This document shows, one piece after another, positions 1-4,706 of a DNA stretch of 22,952 nt (its first letter is position 1; every line of letters begins with the position of its first letter). The notes under the pieces were generated by a model. It ran no database searches, was not told where the DNA came from, and was given only the letters and a program-made list of their open reading frames with translations. This stretch comes from a virus: the IMG/VR virus record IMGVR_UViG_3300025771_000205, positions 1 through 22,952 of that record; one strand, given 5' to 3'. Made by a program: the position numbers and the translations under genes.

Positions 1-3
1 ACT

Positions 4-24
4 AAAAAGGGGGCCGAAGCCCCC
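4..24 (-). terminator. Rho-independent terminator of the minus-strand unit
   Basis: Read on the minus strand, this is a perfect 6-bp GC stem, GGGGGC and GCCCCC, closed by the very stable TTCG tetraloop and followed directly by five T residues. It begins 5 nt after the TAA of the leftmost gene, so it should end minus-strand transcription there. The same 16-bp stem-loop recurs at 1011-1026 without a T-tract. Confidence 0.9.
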
Positions 25-29
25 AATGG

Positions 30-377
30 TTATGCAACTGATGCAGATGCTAAATCAAGCTCAGGCTGTTGTGCCTCAACTTTTTTCTCAGCTGGATAGA
101 AAGTAAATTCTTCCTGTCCAATCTGTTTGATTACCACTGCGCCGTTAGGCTTGAGGTAAGCATACTCAAACAGCTGATCCATAGGCAAAGTCACATTCTG
201 ACCTTGCTCATCAGCTTTAGGATTTCTCCTAGTTGCGTTTAAGATAAGGTTACCTTTTTGAGTGATAACCAATGAGTTGCCCTGGCGTGGGCTAGACGTG
301 GTATTAAATGACATAATGTCCTCCTTGGCTTGCGCCGGTTTACCAATTGTTAAACTTAAAAACTGTCTTCGATTCAT
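30..377 (-). CDS. Small phage protein of unknown function with two possible in-frame starts
   Basis: I do not recognise this protein. Two starts are supported by ribosome-binding sites. The outer one (ATG at 377-375, 115 aa) has GGAGAT six bases upstream, the same arrangement as three neighbouring genes. The inner one (ATG at 314-312, 94 aa, beginning MSFNTT) has a perfect AAGGAGG a few bases upstream. The extra 21 residues of the long form begin MNRRQFLSLTIG, which resembles a twin-arginine motif but lacks the long hydrophobic stretch of a real signal peptide. The body is mostly polar, with a probable beta-rich middle (LVITQKGNLILNA, then GAVVIKQIG) and an acidic, Ala-rich tail. It is the last gene before the terminator at 4-24. 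The role may be virion or host-interaction related, but nothing in the sequence decides. Confidence 0.75.
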   Translation of the reverse strand: MNRRQFLSLTIGKPAQAKEDIMSFNTTSSPRQGNSLVITQKGNLILNATRRNPKADEQGQNVTLPMDQLFEYAYLKPNGAVVIKQIGQEEFTFYPAEKKVEAQQPELDLASASVA

Positions 378-393
378 AACGATCTCCAATTTT

Positions 394-411
394 TACAAAT
401 AATAAACAACC
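394..411 (-). promoter_or_regulatory. Shared upstream motif, copy A (possible phage promoter)
   Basis: The plus-strand sequence TACAAATAATAAACAACC lies 17 nt upstream of the long start of the leftmost gene; on the coding strand it reads GGTTGTTTATTATTTGTA. Copy B at 587-604 differs at one base and a related copy C lies at 1840-1859. The position directly before a ribosome-binding site, on the same strand each time, fits a promoter or a transcript leader element. No convincing sigma70 -35/-10 pair can be placed around it. Confidence 0.5.
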
Positions 412-436
412 AACCAACGCCGTTAGGCGTCGGTTG
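411..436 (-). terminator. Hairpin overlapping the stop codon of the 47-aa gene
   Basis: The arms CAACC-A-ACGCC and GGCGT-C-GGTTG pair as two 5-bp blocks around one mismatch, with a 4-nt loop that contains the gene's stop codon. On the minus strand a T-rich run (GTTTATTATTTG) follows, so it could act as a weak or leaky terminator between two minus-strand genes. The T-rich run is also motif copy A, so end of one transcript and start of the next may be fused. Confidence 0.5.
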
Positions 437-566
437 TATTAGAATCCCGAGCGTCATCACAAACACAAGGCAAAAGATCATTAAGATCTATGCCCATGTC
501 TTCCCAAGTCTGATCGATTTCAGACTGGGGTGTATGACATGCAGGACAATATTTATGAATACTCAT
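423..566 (-). CDS. 47-residue cysteine-rich (zinc-ribbon-like) miniprotein
   Basis: This short gene has a clear ribosome-binding site, GGAGAT six bases before its ATG, matching the leaders of three other minus-strand genes here. The protein starts MSIHKYCPACHTPQ and holds a CPAC pair (Cys7, Cys10) and a CVC pair (Cys34, Cys36), spaced as in a small zinc ribbon; the middle and end are acidic. Small phage zinc-binding proteins often bind nucleic acid or modulate a host enzyme, but no specific family is recognised. It follows motif copy B by 21 nt and ends inside a hairpin. The zinc binding is inferred from cysteine spacing only. The start, reading frame and Shine-Dalgarno sequence make it a credible gene despite its size. 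Confidence 0.7.
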   Translation of the reverse strand: MSIHKYCPACHTPQSEIDQTWEDMGIDLNDLLPCVCDDARDSNTTDA

Positions 567-586
567 ATGTATCTCCTATATAAATT

Positions 587-604
587 TACAAATAATGAAC
601 AACC
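587..604 (-). promoter_or_regulatory. Shared upstream motif, copy B (possible phage promoter)
   Basis: The plus-strand sequence TACAAATAATGAACAACC is identical to copy A (394-411) except for one base, and the match extends to 21 nt if the flanking TT and A are included. It ends 21 nt before the ATG of the 47-aa gene and abuts the strong hairpin at 604-629. Confidence 0.5.
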
Positions 605-629
605 AGCTAGACGACAGAGTCGTCAGCTG
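604..629. repeat. Strong imperfect palindrome (11-bp stem, one bulge)
   Basis: CAGCT and GACGAC pair with GTCGTC and AGCTG around a 3-nt AGA loop, with a single bulged A at 609. It touches motif copy B on one side and the first TGTAACA element on the other. It could be a regulator's operator or a structural element of an origin. On neither strand is it followed by a T-run, so it is not a standard terminator. Confidence 0.7.
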
Positions 630-943
630 TAACATTTGAACGTAAGAATGCGGGTTTGCGAGCATTTGTTACACTTGTTACAGATGAATTTAGGGTACTG
701 TAACAGCCTGAAACCCGCGTGGTTGTACTGTTTGCTTGGATTATGTTACATGTAACAGATGATTTATGTTCTCGATTAAAGAACAACGGTCGACGGTCGT
801 TATGGTACAACCTCTATCTGGTCTTGCTGTAACGCTGTAACATTTGCATGCATGCACATATGCAAGCTCGCTATTTTACTGGGCTGAAGCACGTTACACT
901 TAATGTGTTACACATGGGCTTTTTACGTGTAACACGTGTAACA
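628..943. repeat. Cluster of TGTAACA/TGTTACA elements (iteron-like)
   Basis: Exact 7-mers lie at 628, 667, 676, 699, 744, 751, 836, 906, 928 and 937, with one-base variants at 828 (TGTAACG) and 892 (CGTTACA). The pair at 744-757 makes a perfect 14-bp palindrome, TGTTACATGTAACA. The pair at 928/937 lies in a tandem ACGTGTAAC duplication, and GCTGTAACATTTG occurs twice (626-638, 834-846). Ten exact copies in 316 bp is far beyond chance for a 7-mer. They are presumably binding sites for one dimeric protein, either an initiator at an origin or a regulator. Confidence 0.85.
845..856. repeat. Perfect 12-bp palindrome
   Basis: TGCATGCATGCA is self-complementary and directly follows the TGTAACA element at 836-842. 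It is an alternating purine-pyrimidine run, which is easily unwound, and a CATATG follows a few bases later. Confidence 0.7.
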
Positions 944-982
944 TTTTCCCAGTGCTCGCACGCACATGATGCACGCACTCCA

Positions 983-997
983 CATCACTTCGTGATG
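983..997. repeat. Hairpin between the iteron cluster and the terminator-like stem
   Basis: CATCAC pairs with GTGATG around a TTC loop. Together with the stem-loop at 1011-1026 it forms two successive hairpins downstream of the minus-strand gene that ends at 1039, so the pair may stop or protect the 3' end of that transcript. Confidence 0.55.
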
Positions 998-1010
998 ATA
1001 GTAGTGGGGT

Positions 1011-1026
1011 GGGGGCCGAAGCCCCC
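1011..1026 (-). terminator. Second copy of the GGGGGC-TTCG-GCCCCC stem-loop, no T-tract
   Basis: This 16-bp stem-loop is identical to the one at 9-24, but on the minus strand it is followed by ACCCCAC instead of T residues. It lies 12 nt past the stop codon of the 98-aa gene. It may be a Rho-assisted or processed 3' end, or a degenerate duplicate of the terminator at 4-24. Confidence 0.5.
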
Positions 1027-1038
1027 GGGGGAGAACTA

Positions 1039-1335
1039 TTAATAGTTTTTGATGTTTAATAGTTTTGTTAGCTGTAAGTGTGTTAGCCCGAGTAAAGGCT
1101 TAGTTCTTATAGCATATGTTTCAAGCGTGTCTACTAAAAGATCGCAGTCTCTTAGTGCGGTGTAAACGCAGAACCAAAATGGCATCTTCGGTGACTTACG
1201 AAGTCTGCGATATTCTCGCGTAAACTTGACCTCCTGTTTGGAGGCCAAGATGTTGCGTAAATCTACTAGAGATTCACGAGGTTTAAGAAATACCATGCGT
1301 GGTGCAAGTATGAAGTAAAAGAATAATATGTTCAT
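1039..1335 (-). CDS. 98-residue basic protein with hydrophobic N terminus, unknown function
   Basis: The start at 1335 is chosen because GGAGAT lies six bases upstream; the frame continues upstream but without a ribosome-binding site and through the neighbouring gene. The protein begins MNILFFYFILAPRMVFL, a short hydrophobic stretch that could anchor it in the inner membrane. A positively charged segment follows (residues about 35-51, including REYRRLRKSPK), and then a probable helical C-terminal half. I do not recognise a family. It begins 3 nt after the stop of the upstream membrane-protein gene, whose last codons contain its ribosome-binding site, so the two are probably translated together from one transcript. 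A small host-takeover or lysis-linked role is possible but unproven. Confidence 0.65.
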   Translation of the reverse strand: MNILFFYFILAPRMVFLKPRESLVDLRNILASKQEVKFTREYRRLRKSPKMPFWFCVYTALRDCDLLVDTLETYAIRTKPLLGLTHLQLTKLLNIKNY

Positions 1336-1337
1336 AT

Positions 1338-1517
1338 TTATCTCCTGTCTGTGACCGCGAGCGCGTACCCGAGGCCGATTGTAGTTAAGCTTAGAATAAG
1401 CCATATACCATAGTGTAGGTAACCCCAATAGATAGAGTTACCTGTTTTAATTTCAATAGACATAAGTGTCCATAGAATCATTGATGCAGTGAATAGAAGT
1501 AGTGATAGTAGTCTCAT
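1338..1517 (-). CDS. 59-residue two-helix membrane protein
   Basis: The start at 1517 has GGAGAT six bases upstream, within the end of the preceding gene. Two hydrophobic segments are clear: residues about 2-22 (LLSLLLFTASMILWTLM) and about 38-54 (YGIWLILSLTTIGLGYAL), joined by a short polar loop, with a charged TDRR end. It should therefore sit in the inner membrane as a hairpin. Size and topology are compatible with a class II holin, but no lysis enzyme gene lies next to it, and many small phage membrane proteins look like this, so I do not assign holin function. It sits in the middle of a three-gene minus-strand run in which each ribosome-binding site overlaps or abuts the upstream gene. 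Confidence 0.7.
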   Translation of the reverse strand: MRLLSLLLFTASMILWTLMSIEIKTGNSIYWGYLHYGIWLILSLTTIGLGYALAVTDRR

Positions 1518-1519
1518 AA

Positions 1520-1789
1520 TTATCTCCAGCATTTATATTCTAAACATTGACCGTCGACGTATGGCCCTGTGCAGATGTTACATACTCCAACATCCCCTGA
1601 CTCTTCAGAAGATGTTGGCTTAGCTCTAGGCATAACGACTGAAGGTTTCCAGTCTTTAGATGTATATCCTTTAGCGAACTCAGTAGATACACGAGCCACG
1701 GCTGGGATAGATTTACTTGCTACTTTCTTGGATAGATCTACGACAGATCTTGTAGCTGAACCAGATAGTTGTATAAGTTTATCAAACAT
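1520..1789 (-). CDS. 89-residue protein with C-terminal zinc-knuckle motif, unknown function
   Basis: This is the first gene of a three-gene minus-strand run. Its ATG at 1789 is preceded by GGGAG at eight bases. The N-terminal part (1-45) is Ser/Lys/Val-rich and probably helical; the middle (45-65) is Pro/Ser-rich and flexible. The C terminus carries four cysteines (Cys70, Cys73, Cys82, Cys87) in the pattern CxxC-8-CxxxxC, consistent with one bound zinc ion. The last codons overlap the ribosome-binding site of the next gene. A nucleic-acid or protein-binding role is plausible from the cysteine motif, but no family is recognised. Confidence 0.7.
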   Translation of the reverse strand: MFDKLIQLSGSATRSVVDLSKKVASKSIPAVARVSTEFAKGYTSKDWKPSVVMPRAKPTSSEESGDVGVCNICTGPYVDGQCLEYKCWR

Positions 1790-1839
1790 GTTGATTACTC
1801 CCGATCGATTAAGATCATATGTATATATTCTTTATTGAA

Positions 1840-1859
1840 TACACATAACATAAACAACC
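1840..1859 (-). promoter_or_regulatory. Shared upstream motif, copy C (possible phage promoter)
   Basis: TACACATAACATAAACAACC on the plus strand matches copies A and B except for a 2-nt insertion and one substitution. It lies 51 nt upstream of the start of the 89-aa gene, on the same strand, so all three minus-strand gene groups have a copy ahead of them. Confidence 0.4.
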
Positions 1860-1903
1860 GTCGAGCGACAGGGGAGCGAGACTATACAGCCTACCCGGAA
1901 ATC

Positions 1904-1944
1904 GAAACAAGGTTCCAGGACGATGAATCGGAAACAAGGTTCCA
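1904..1944. repeat. Direct repeat GAAACAAGGTTCCA, two copies, 27-bp period
   Basis: The 14-mer occurs exactly at 1904-1917 and 1931-1944, each preceded by AATC(G). The elements contain the inverted halves GGAA and TTCC. Two identical sites upstream of the HNH-terminase genes could be operators for the late promoter or recognition sites for packaging proteins. Confidence 0.7.
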
Positions 1945-1986
1945 AAATGAAAAAAGGGAGGCGGGGGGCTGCTGGAGGCGAGGGGG

Positions 1987-2015
1987 GAGACAATGAATCA
2001 GCGATATAGTATAGT
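1987..2015 (+). promoter_or_regulatory. Possible sigma70-like promoter for the packaging/structural operon
   Basis: GAGACA (1987-1992; four of six matches to the -35 consensus) and TATAGT (2010-2015; five of six matches to the -10) are separated by exactly 17 bp. Transcription would start near 2022, giving a leader of about 38 nt before the HNH gene. The -35 is weak, so an activator binding at the 1904-1944 repeats would fit, but that is inference. Confidence 0.35.
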
Positions 2016-2021
2016 ATTTTC

Positions 2022-2059
2022 AAAAAAAATTTCTGAGAAAAAATTTTCAGAAAAAATTT
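2022..2059 (+). other. Three phased A-tracts directly before the HNH start codon
   Basis: Three AAAAAATTT-type blocks (A-tracts at 2022-2029, 2038-2043 and 2051-2056) are centred 13-14 bp apart and run right up to the ATG. There is no Shine-Dalgarno sequence in this leader. An unstructured A/U-rich leader can recruit ribosomes through S1, and A-tracts bend DNA. Confidence 0.5.
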
Positions 2060-2539
2060 ATGACAACTAAAGTTTGCGATCGCTGCAAAAAAGAACTGGA
2101 TCTTTCTAGATTTGTCCAAGAGAAATTGAAATCTGGAAATGGTACTTACCCACGTAATGTTTGCAAAGCGTGTACCGTCGACCTTCGACAACGGAGATCG
2201 AGCGGGGACCCCGAGCGTTTTCTACGGCACATCTTCAACAGTCTAAAAAACAAGCGCAAAGATACTTGCGAATGGGACCTTGTGCCAGAAGATCTTTTTG
2301 AATTGTGGCAAGAACAAGAGGGCCGTTGTGCGTTGTCCAATAATATTATGACGTGGAGAAAAGGTGGGGGCTACCATGATTTTAATGCCAGCGTTGACCG
2401 AATCCAGCCCGACGGTCCATATACCAAAATGAATTTACAGTTAGTTTGTTATAGAGTAAACATCATGAAACACGTGCTCGATGATCACGAGCTCTATTGG
2501 TGGTGCAAGAATATCGTGACAAATAGAGAAGAATACTAA
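2060..2539 (+). CDS. HNH endonuclease
   Basis: A small HNH-family nuclease, probably acting with the terminase that follows; HNH proteins encoded beside terminase genes are required for efficient end cleavage during packaging in several phages. An N-terminal zinc ribbon is formed by Cys6, Cys9, Cys35 and Cys38 (CxxC-25-CxxC). The nuclease part starts at GRCALSNN (88-95) and shows the typical finger: YHDF, SVDRI (Asp113), a PYTKMN segment with Asn125, and VCYRVNIMK with Asn134. These correspond to the metal-binding and catalytic positions of the family, although the first His is not placed with certainty. It is the first gene of the plus-strand run, starts without a Shine-Dalgarno sequence, and ends 15 nt before the small terminase. 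A free-standing homing endonuclease is an alternative, but its position favours packaging. Confidence 0.8.
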   Translation: MTTKVCDRCKKELDLSRFVQEKLKSGNGTYPRNVCKACTVDLRQRRSSGDPERFLRHIFNSLKNKRKDTCEWDLVPEDLFELWQEQEGRCALSNNIMTWRKGGGYHDFNASVDRIQPDGPYTKMNLQLVCYRVNIMKHVLDDHELYWWCKNIVTNREEY

Positions 2540-2554
2540 TATAATTCCATTTAC

Positions 2555-3076
2555 ATGCGTTTATTAGACGAAGACAGACCTACAGAAATAACCGAACAGG
2601 ATAGAGCGGAGTTTCAATCCCACCTACCTTATGCCGGATTACACTTAAACGAGCTTTCTGTTCAAGAAGAAAGGTTGGTGTTATTTCATTTACGCGGTAT
2701 GACAAAAGCTGCCGCTGGAAGAGCTGCGGGCTATAGAGATGTAGACCGTGTTTACTCTTTATTTAAAACAGAAAAATTACAAAAAGCTCTGGCCTATTTA
2801 CGTAATGAAATGCGTGAAGAAGTTAAGTTTGATAAAAACACAGCAACGGGAATGTATTTAGAAGCGCACCGTAAATCGGCGACCGCGACTGAAGAAAAGA
2901 ATGTTGTCGATTCGTTGTGCAAGCTCCACGGTCTATTTATGCCTGAGAACGCAACGCAAATAAATATTAATGTGGATAAAGTAGAACAGTTGGAAAGATT
3001 GTCCGATGCAGAGTTGCTAAGAATTGCAGGGGCAGATACAAAATATTTAGAGCCAGCTAATGACACAAAAGATTGA
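2555..3076 (+). CDS. terS: Terminase small subunit
   Basis: The DNA-recognition subunit of the packaging motor, expected to form a ring that binds the packaging site and presents DNA to the large subunit. The call rests on position immediately before the large terminase, on size (173 aa, usual for the family) and on a helix-turn-helix-like region at about residues 37-80: LSVQEERLVLFHLRGM, then TKAAAGRAAGY and a second helix near DRVYSLFKTEK. This resembles the repetitive homeodomain-like fold of many small terminases. The rest is helical and charged, suiting oligomerisation. Its stop overlaps the next gene's start by 17 nt, so translation is probably coupled. No Shine-Dalgarno sequence precedes its own ATG. 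Confidence 0.75.
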   Translation: MRLLDEDRPTEITEQDRAEFQSHLPYAGLHLNELSVQEERLVLFHLRGMTKAAAGRAAGYRDVDRVYSLFKTEKLQKALAYLRNEMREEVKFDKNTATGMYLEAHRKSATATEEKNVVDSLCKLHGLFMPENATQININVDKVEQLERLSDAELLRIAGADTKYLEPANDTKD

Positions 3077-4706
3077 ATGCCAAAGATGTAAAGGGTTATA
3101 TCATGAAACCCTTATATTGTTAGATGATATATGTGTTTACTGTAGGGCGGACGAGGCTGAAAAAGTTCCCGAGCCCCAGTTGAAGTCTGAACCGGCTCAA
3201 GCGAAACAAGAAGACTTATCCGCACAAGTAAAAGCGGAACAAGAACTAGCAAAAAGAATCTTAGCACGTAAAAGGTTACTCCCATTTGTTGAACGTTTTA
3301 ATCCAGATTATTTAGCCGGCTGGGTACACAAAGATATCTGTCAAAGGTTAGAAAAATTTAGTGATCAAGTAGCAAATAAAGAATCACCAAGGTTGATGCT
3401 CTTTATGCCACCGCGACACGGTAAATCTACTTTAGCCAGTGTTGCATTTCCTGCGTGGCACTTGGGTCGACATCCTAATCACGAGTTCATAAGTTGTTCG
3501 TATTCAGGTTCTCTTGCAATGAATTTTTCAAGGAAAGTTCGTCAACTCCTTAGAGAACCAGTATATAAAAATGTATTTGAAAAAGCTAGGCTGGATAAAG
3601 ATTCTCAGTCAATTGAATCGTGGCAAACGACCCAAGGTGGTGGTTATGTTGCAGCGGGTGTTGGTGGAGGTATTACTGGTAAAGGTGCACACGTAATGGT
3701 CATCGATGATCCGGTAAAAAACCGCGAAGATGCAGAATCAGATAACAACCGCGATGCGACCTGGGATTGGTATACATCAACTGCTTATACACGTTTATCA
3801 CCCGGGGGTGGAATACTTGTGATTCTCACAAGATGGCACGACGACGATTTAGCTGGTCGATTATTAAAACAAGCAGAAGAAGGTGCTGACCAGTGGGAAG
3901 TAATTAAATACCCAGCCATTGCAGAAACTGATGAAACTTTTAGAAAATATGGTGAAAGTTTACATCCAGAGCGTTATAATGTGGACGCGCTCGAGCAGAT
4001 AAGGAAAGCCATCGGTCCCCGAGATTGGTCTGCTCTGTATCAACAGAATCCAGTATCCGACGAAGGCGATTATTTTAGCCGAGACATGATTCGTTATTAT
4101 GAGGATGAAGACATTGAATATGCACAGCTTAATTACTATTGCGCGTGGGACCTTGCGATCGGACAACGTGACCGGAACGATTATTCAGTTGGTATTGTTG
4201 TCGGGGTCGATGAATATGATAATTTATTTGTTGTTGATGTCGTTCGCGGAAAATATGATGGGTTTGAATTAGTAGAACAAATTTTAGACTTGTACGAAAC
4301 CTGGCGCCCGGGTATAGTAGGCATAGAACGAGGTCATATTGAAATGGCCTTGGGGCCCTTTTTGCAGAAACGTACTAGAGAACGGGGATTAAGCGAAGCT
4401 TACTTTAAAGACCTAAAAGTAGGTCGTAGAGATAAAGAAGCAAGAGCACGTGCAATTCAAGGTAGAATGCAACAAGGTATGGTATACTTTCCAAAGGACG
4501 CTGTTTGGACTGGAACCATGGTTGCAGAACTTTTACGTTTTCCAAATGGAGCCCATGATGACCAAGTCGATGCGTTGGCATGGATAGGTTTAATGATGAC
4601 AGAATTTGCTACCTTCTACGAAAGACCGGAGCATGTTCCATCTTGGAGAGATAAGTTAAAACATTTAACTAAAGGCGAGAAACATAAATCATCGATGAGT
4701 GCTTAA
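3060..4706 (+). CDS. terL: Terminase large subunit (packaging ATPase-nuclease)
   Basis: The motor protein that pumps DNA through the portal and cuts it. The ATPase domain has a Walker A-type loop PPRHGKST (residues 117-124) and a Walker B MVIDD (Asp216, Asp217). The RNase H-like nuclease domain begins at AWDLAIG (Asp364), followed by a second acidic position in VGIERG (Glu423) and the conserved end HDDQVDALAW (499-508, Asp500/Asp504). At 548 aa it has the usual length. An unusual addition is an N-terminal zinc ribbon, Cys7-Cys10 and Cys25-Cys28 (CxxC-14-CxxC), followed by a charged linker before the ATPase domain. It starts inside the end of terS and its stop overlaps the portal ATG (TAATG), so these genes are translationally linked. 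Confidence 0.95.
   Translation: MTQKIECQRCKGLYHETLILLDDICVYCRADEAEKVPEPQLKSEPAQAKQEDLSAQVKAEQELAKRILARKRLLPFVERFNPDYLAGWVHKDICQRLEKFSDQVANKESPRLMLFMPPRHGKSTLASVAFPAWHLGRHPNHEFISCSYSGSLAMNFSRKVRQLLREPVYKNVFEKARLDKDSQSIESWQTTQGGGYVAAGVGGGITGKGAHVMVIDDPVKNREDAESDNNRDATWDWYTSTAYTRLSPGGGILVILTRWHDDDLAGRLLKQAEEGADQWEVIKYPAIAETDETFRKYGESLHPERYNVDALEQIRKAIGPRDWSALYQQNPVSDEGDYFSRDMIRYYEDEDIEYAQLNYYCAWDLAIGQRDRNDYSVGIVVGVDEYDNLFVVDVVRGKYDGFELVEQILDLYETWRPGIVGIERGHIEMALGPFLQKRTRERGLSEAYFKDLKVGRRDKEARARAIQGRMQQGMVYFPKDAVWTGTMVAELLRFPNGAHDDQVDALAWIGLMMTEFATFYERPEHVPSWRDKLKHLTKGEKHKSSMSA

Larger units (their letters stand above)
567..1038. other. 472-bp gene-free region rich in repeats and hairpins (origin or control-region candidate)
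   Basis: No open frame here has a ribosome-binding site or a protein-like composition. The stretch holds motif copy B (587-604), a long hairpin (604-629), a cluster of TGTAACA/TGTTACA elements (628-943), a small inverted repeat GTTCT/AGAAC (768-784), a tandem ACGGTCG pair (786-799), a perfect 12-bp palindrome TGCATGCATGCA (845-856) and two hairpins (983-997 and 1011-1026). This density of iterated sites and dyads is typical of phage replication origins or of multi-operator control regions. The sequence alone does not say which. Confidence 0.6.
1790..2059. other. 270-bp divergent intergenic region upstream of the packaging operon
   Basis: This gap separates the minus-strand small genes from the plus-strand packaging and structural genes. 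From left to right it holds a small inverted repeat (TATTC/GAATA, 1826-1841), motif copy C (1840-1859), a 14-bp direct repeat (1904-1944), a G-rich purine tract (about 1949-1990), a possible plus-strand promoter (1987-2015) and phased A-tracts (2022-2059). Start sites of both transcription units, and perhaps a packaging or recognition site, are expected here. Confidence 0.6.

Noticed and set aside
607-810. 67-codon minus-strand open frame across the repeat region
   Set aside because: No ribosome-binding site at its start, and its repeated Val-Thr and Cys/Ser content comes from the TGTAACA elements rather than from a protein.
848-1042. 64-codon plus-strand open frame
   Set aside because: No Shine-Dalgarno, on the strand opposite to all neighbouring genes, and it reads through the iterons and both hairpins.
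1338-1517. Holin call for the two-helix membrane protein
   Set aside because: Topology fits, but no endolysin or spanin gene is adjacent and two-helix phage proteins are too varied to assign by topology.
1569-1838. 89-codon plus-strand frame
   Set aside because: It is the antisense of the 89-aa zinc-knuckle gene, which has a better start and a cysteine motif.
1955-1987. Canonical G-quadruplex in the purine tract
   Set aside because: Only three separate runs of three or more G are present; a two-layer structure is possible but weak.
1832-2191. 119-codon minus-strand frame over the divergent region
   Set aside because: Low-complexity Phe/Lys and Pro-rich sequence produced by the A-tracts and the purine tract; it also overlaps the HNH gene.
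2060-2539. Intron-borne homing endonuclease
   Set aside because: The HNH gene sits in its own frame before intact terminase genes, with no split gene or intron borders around it.
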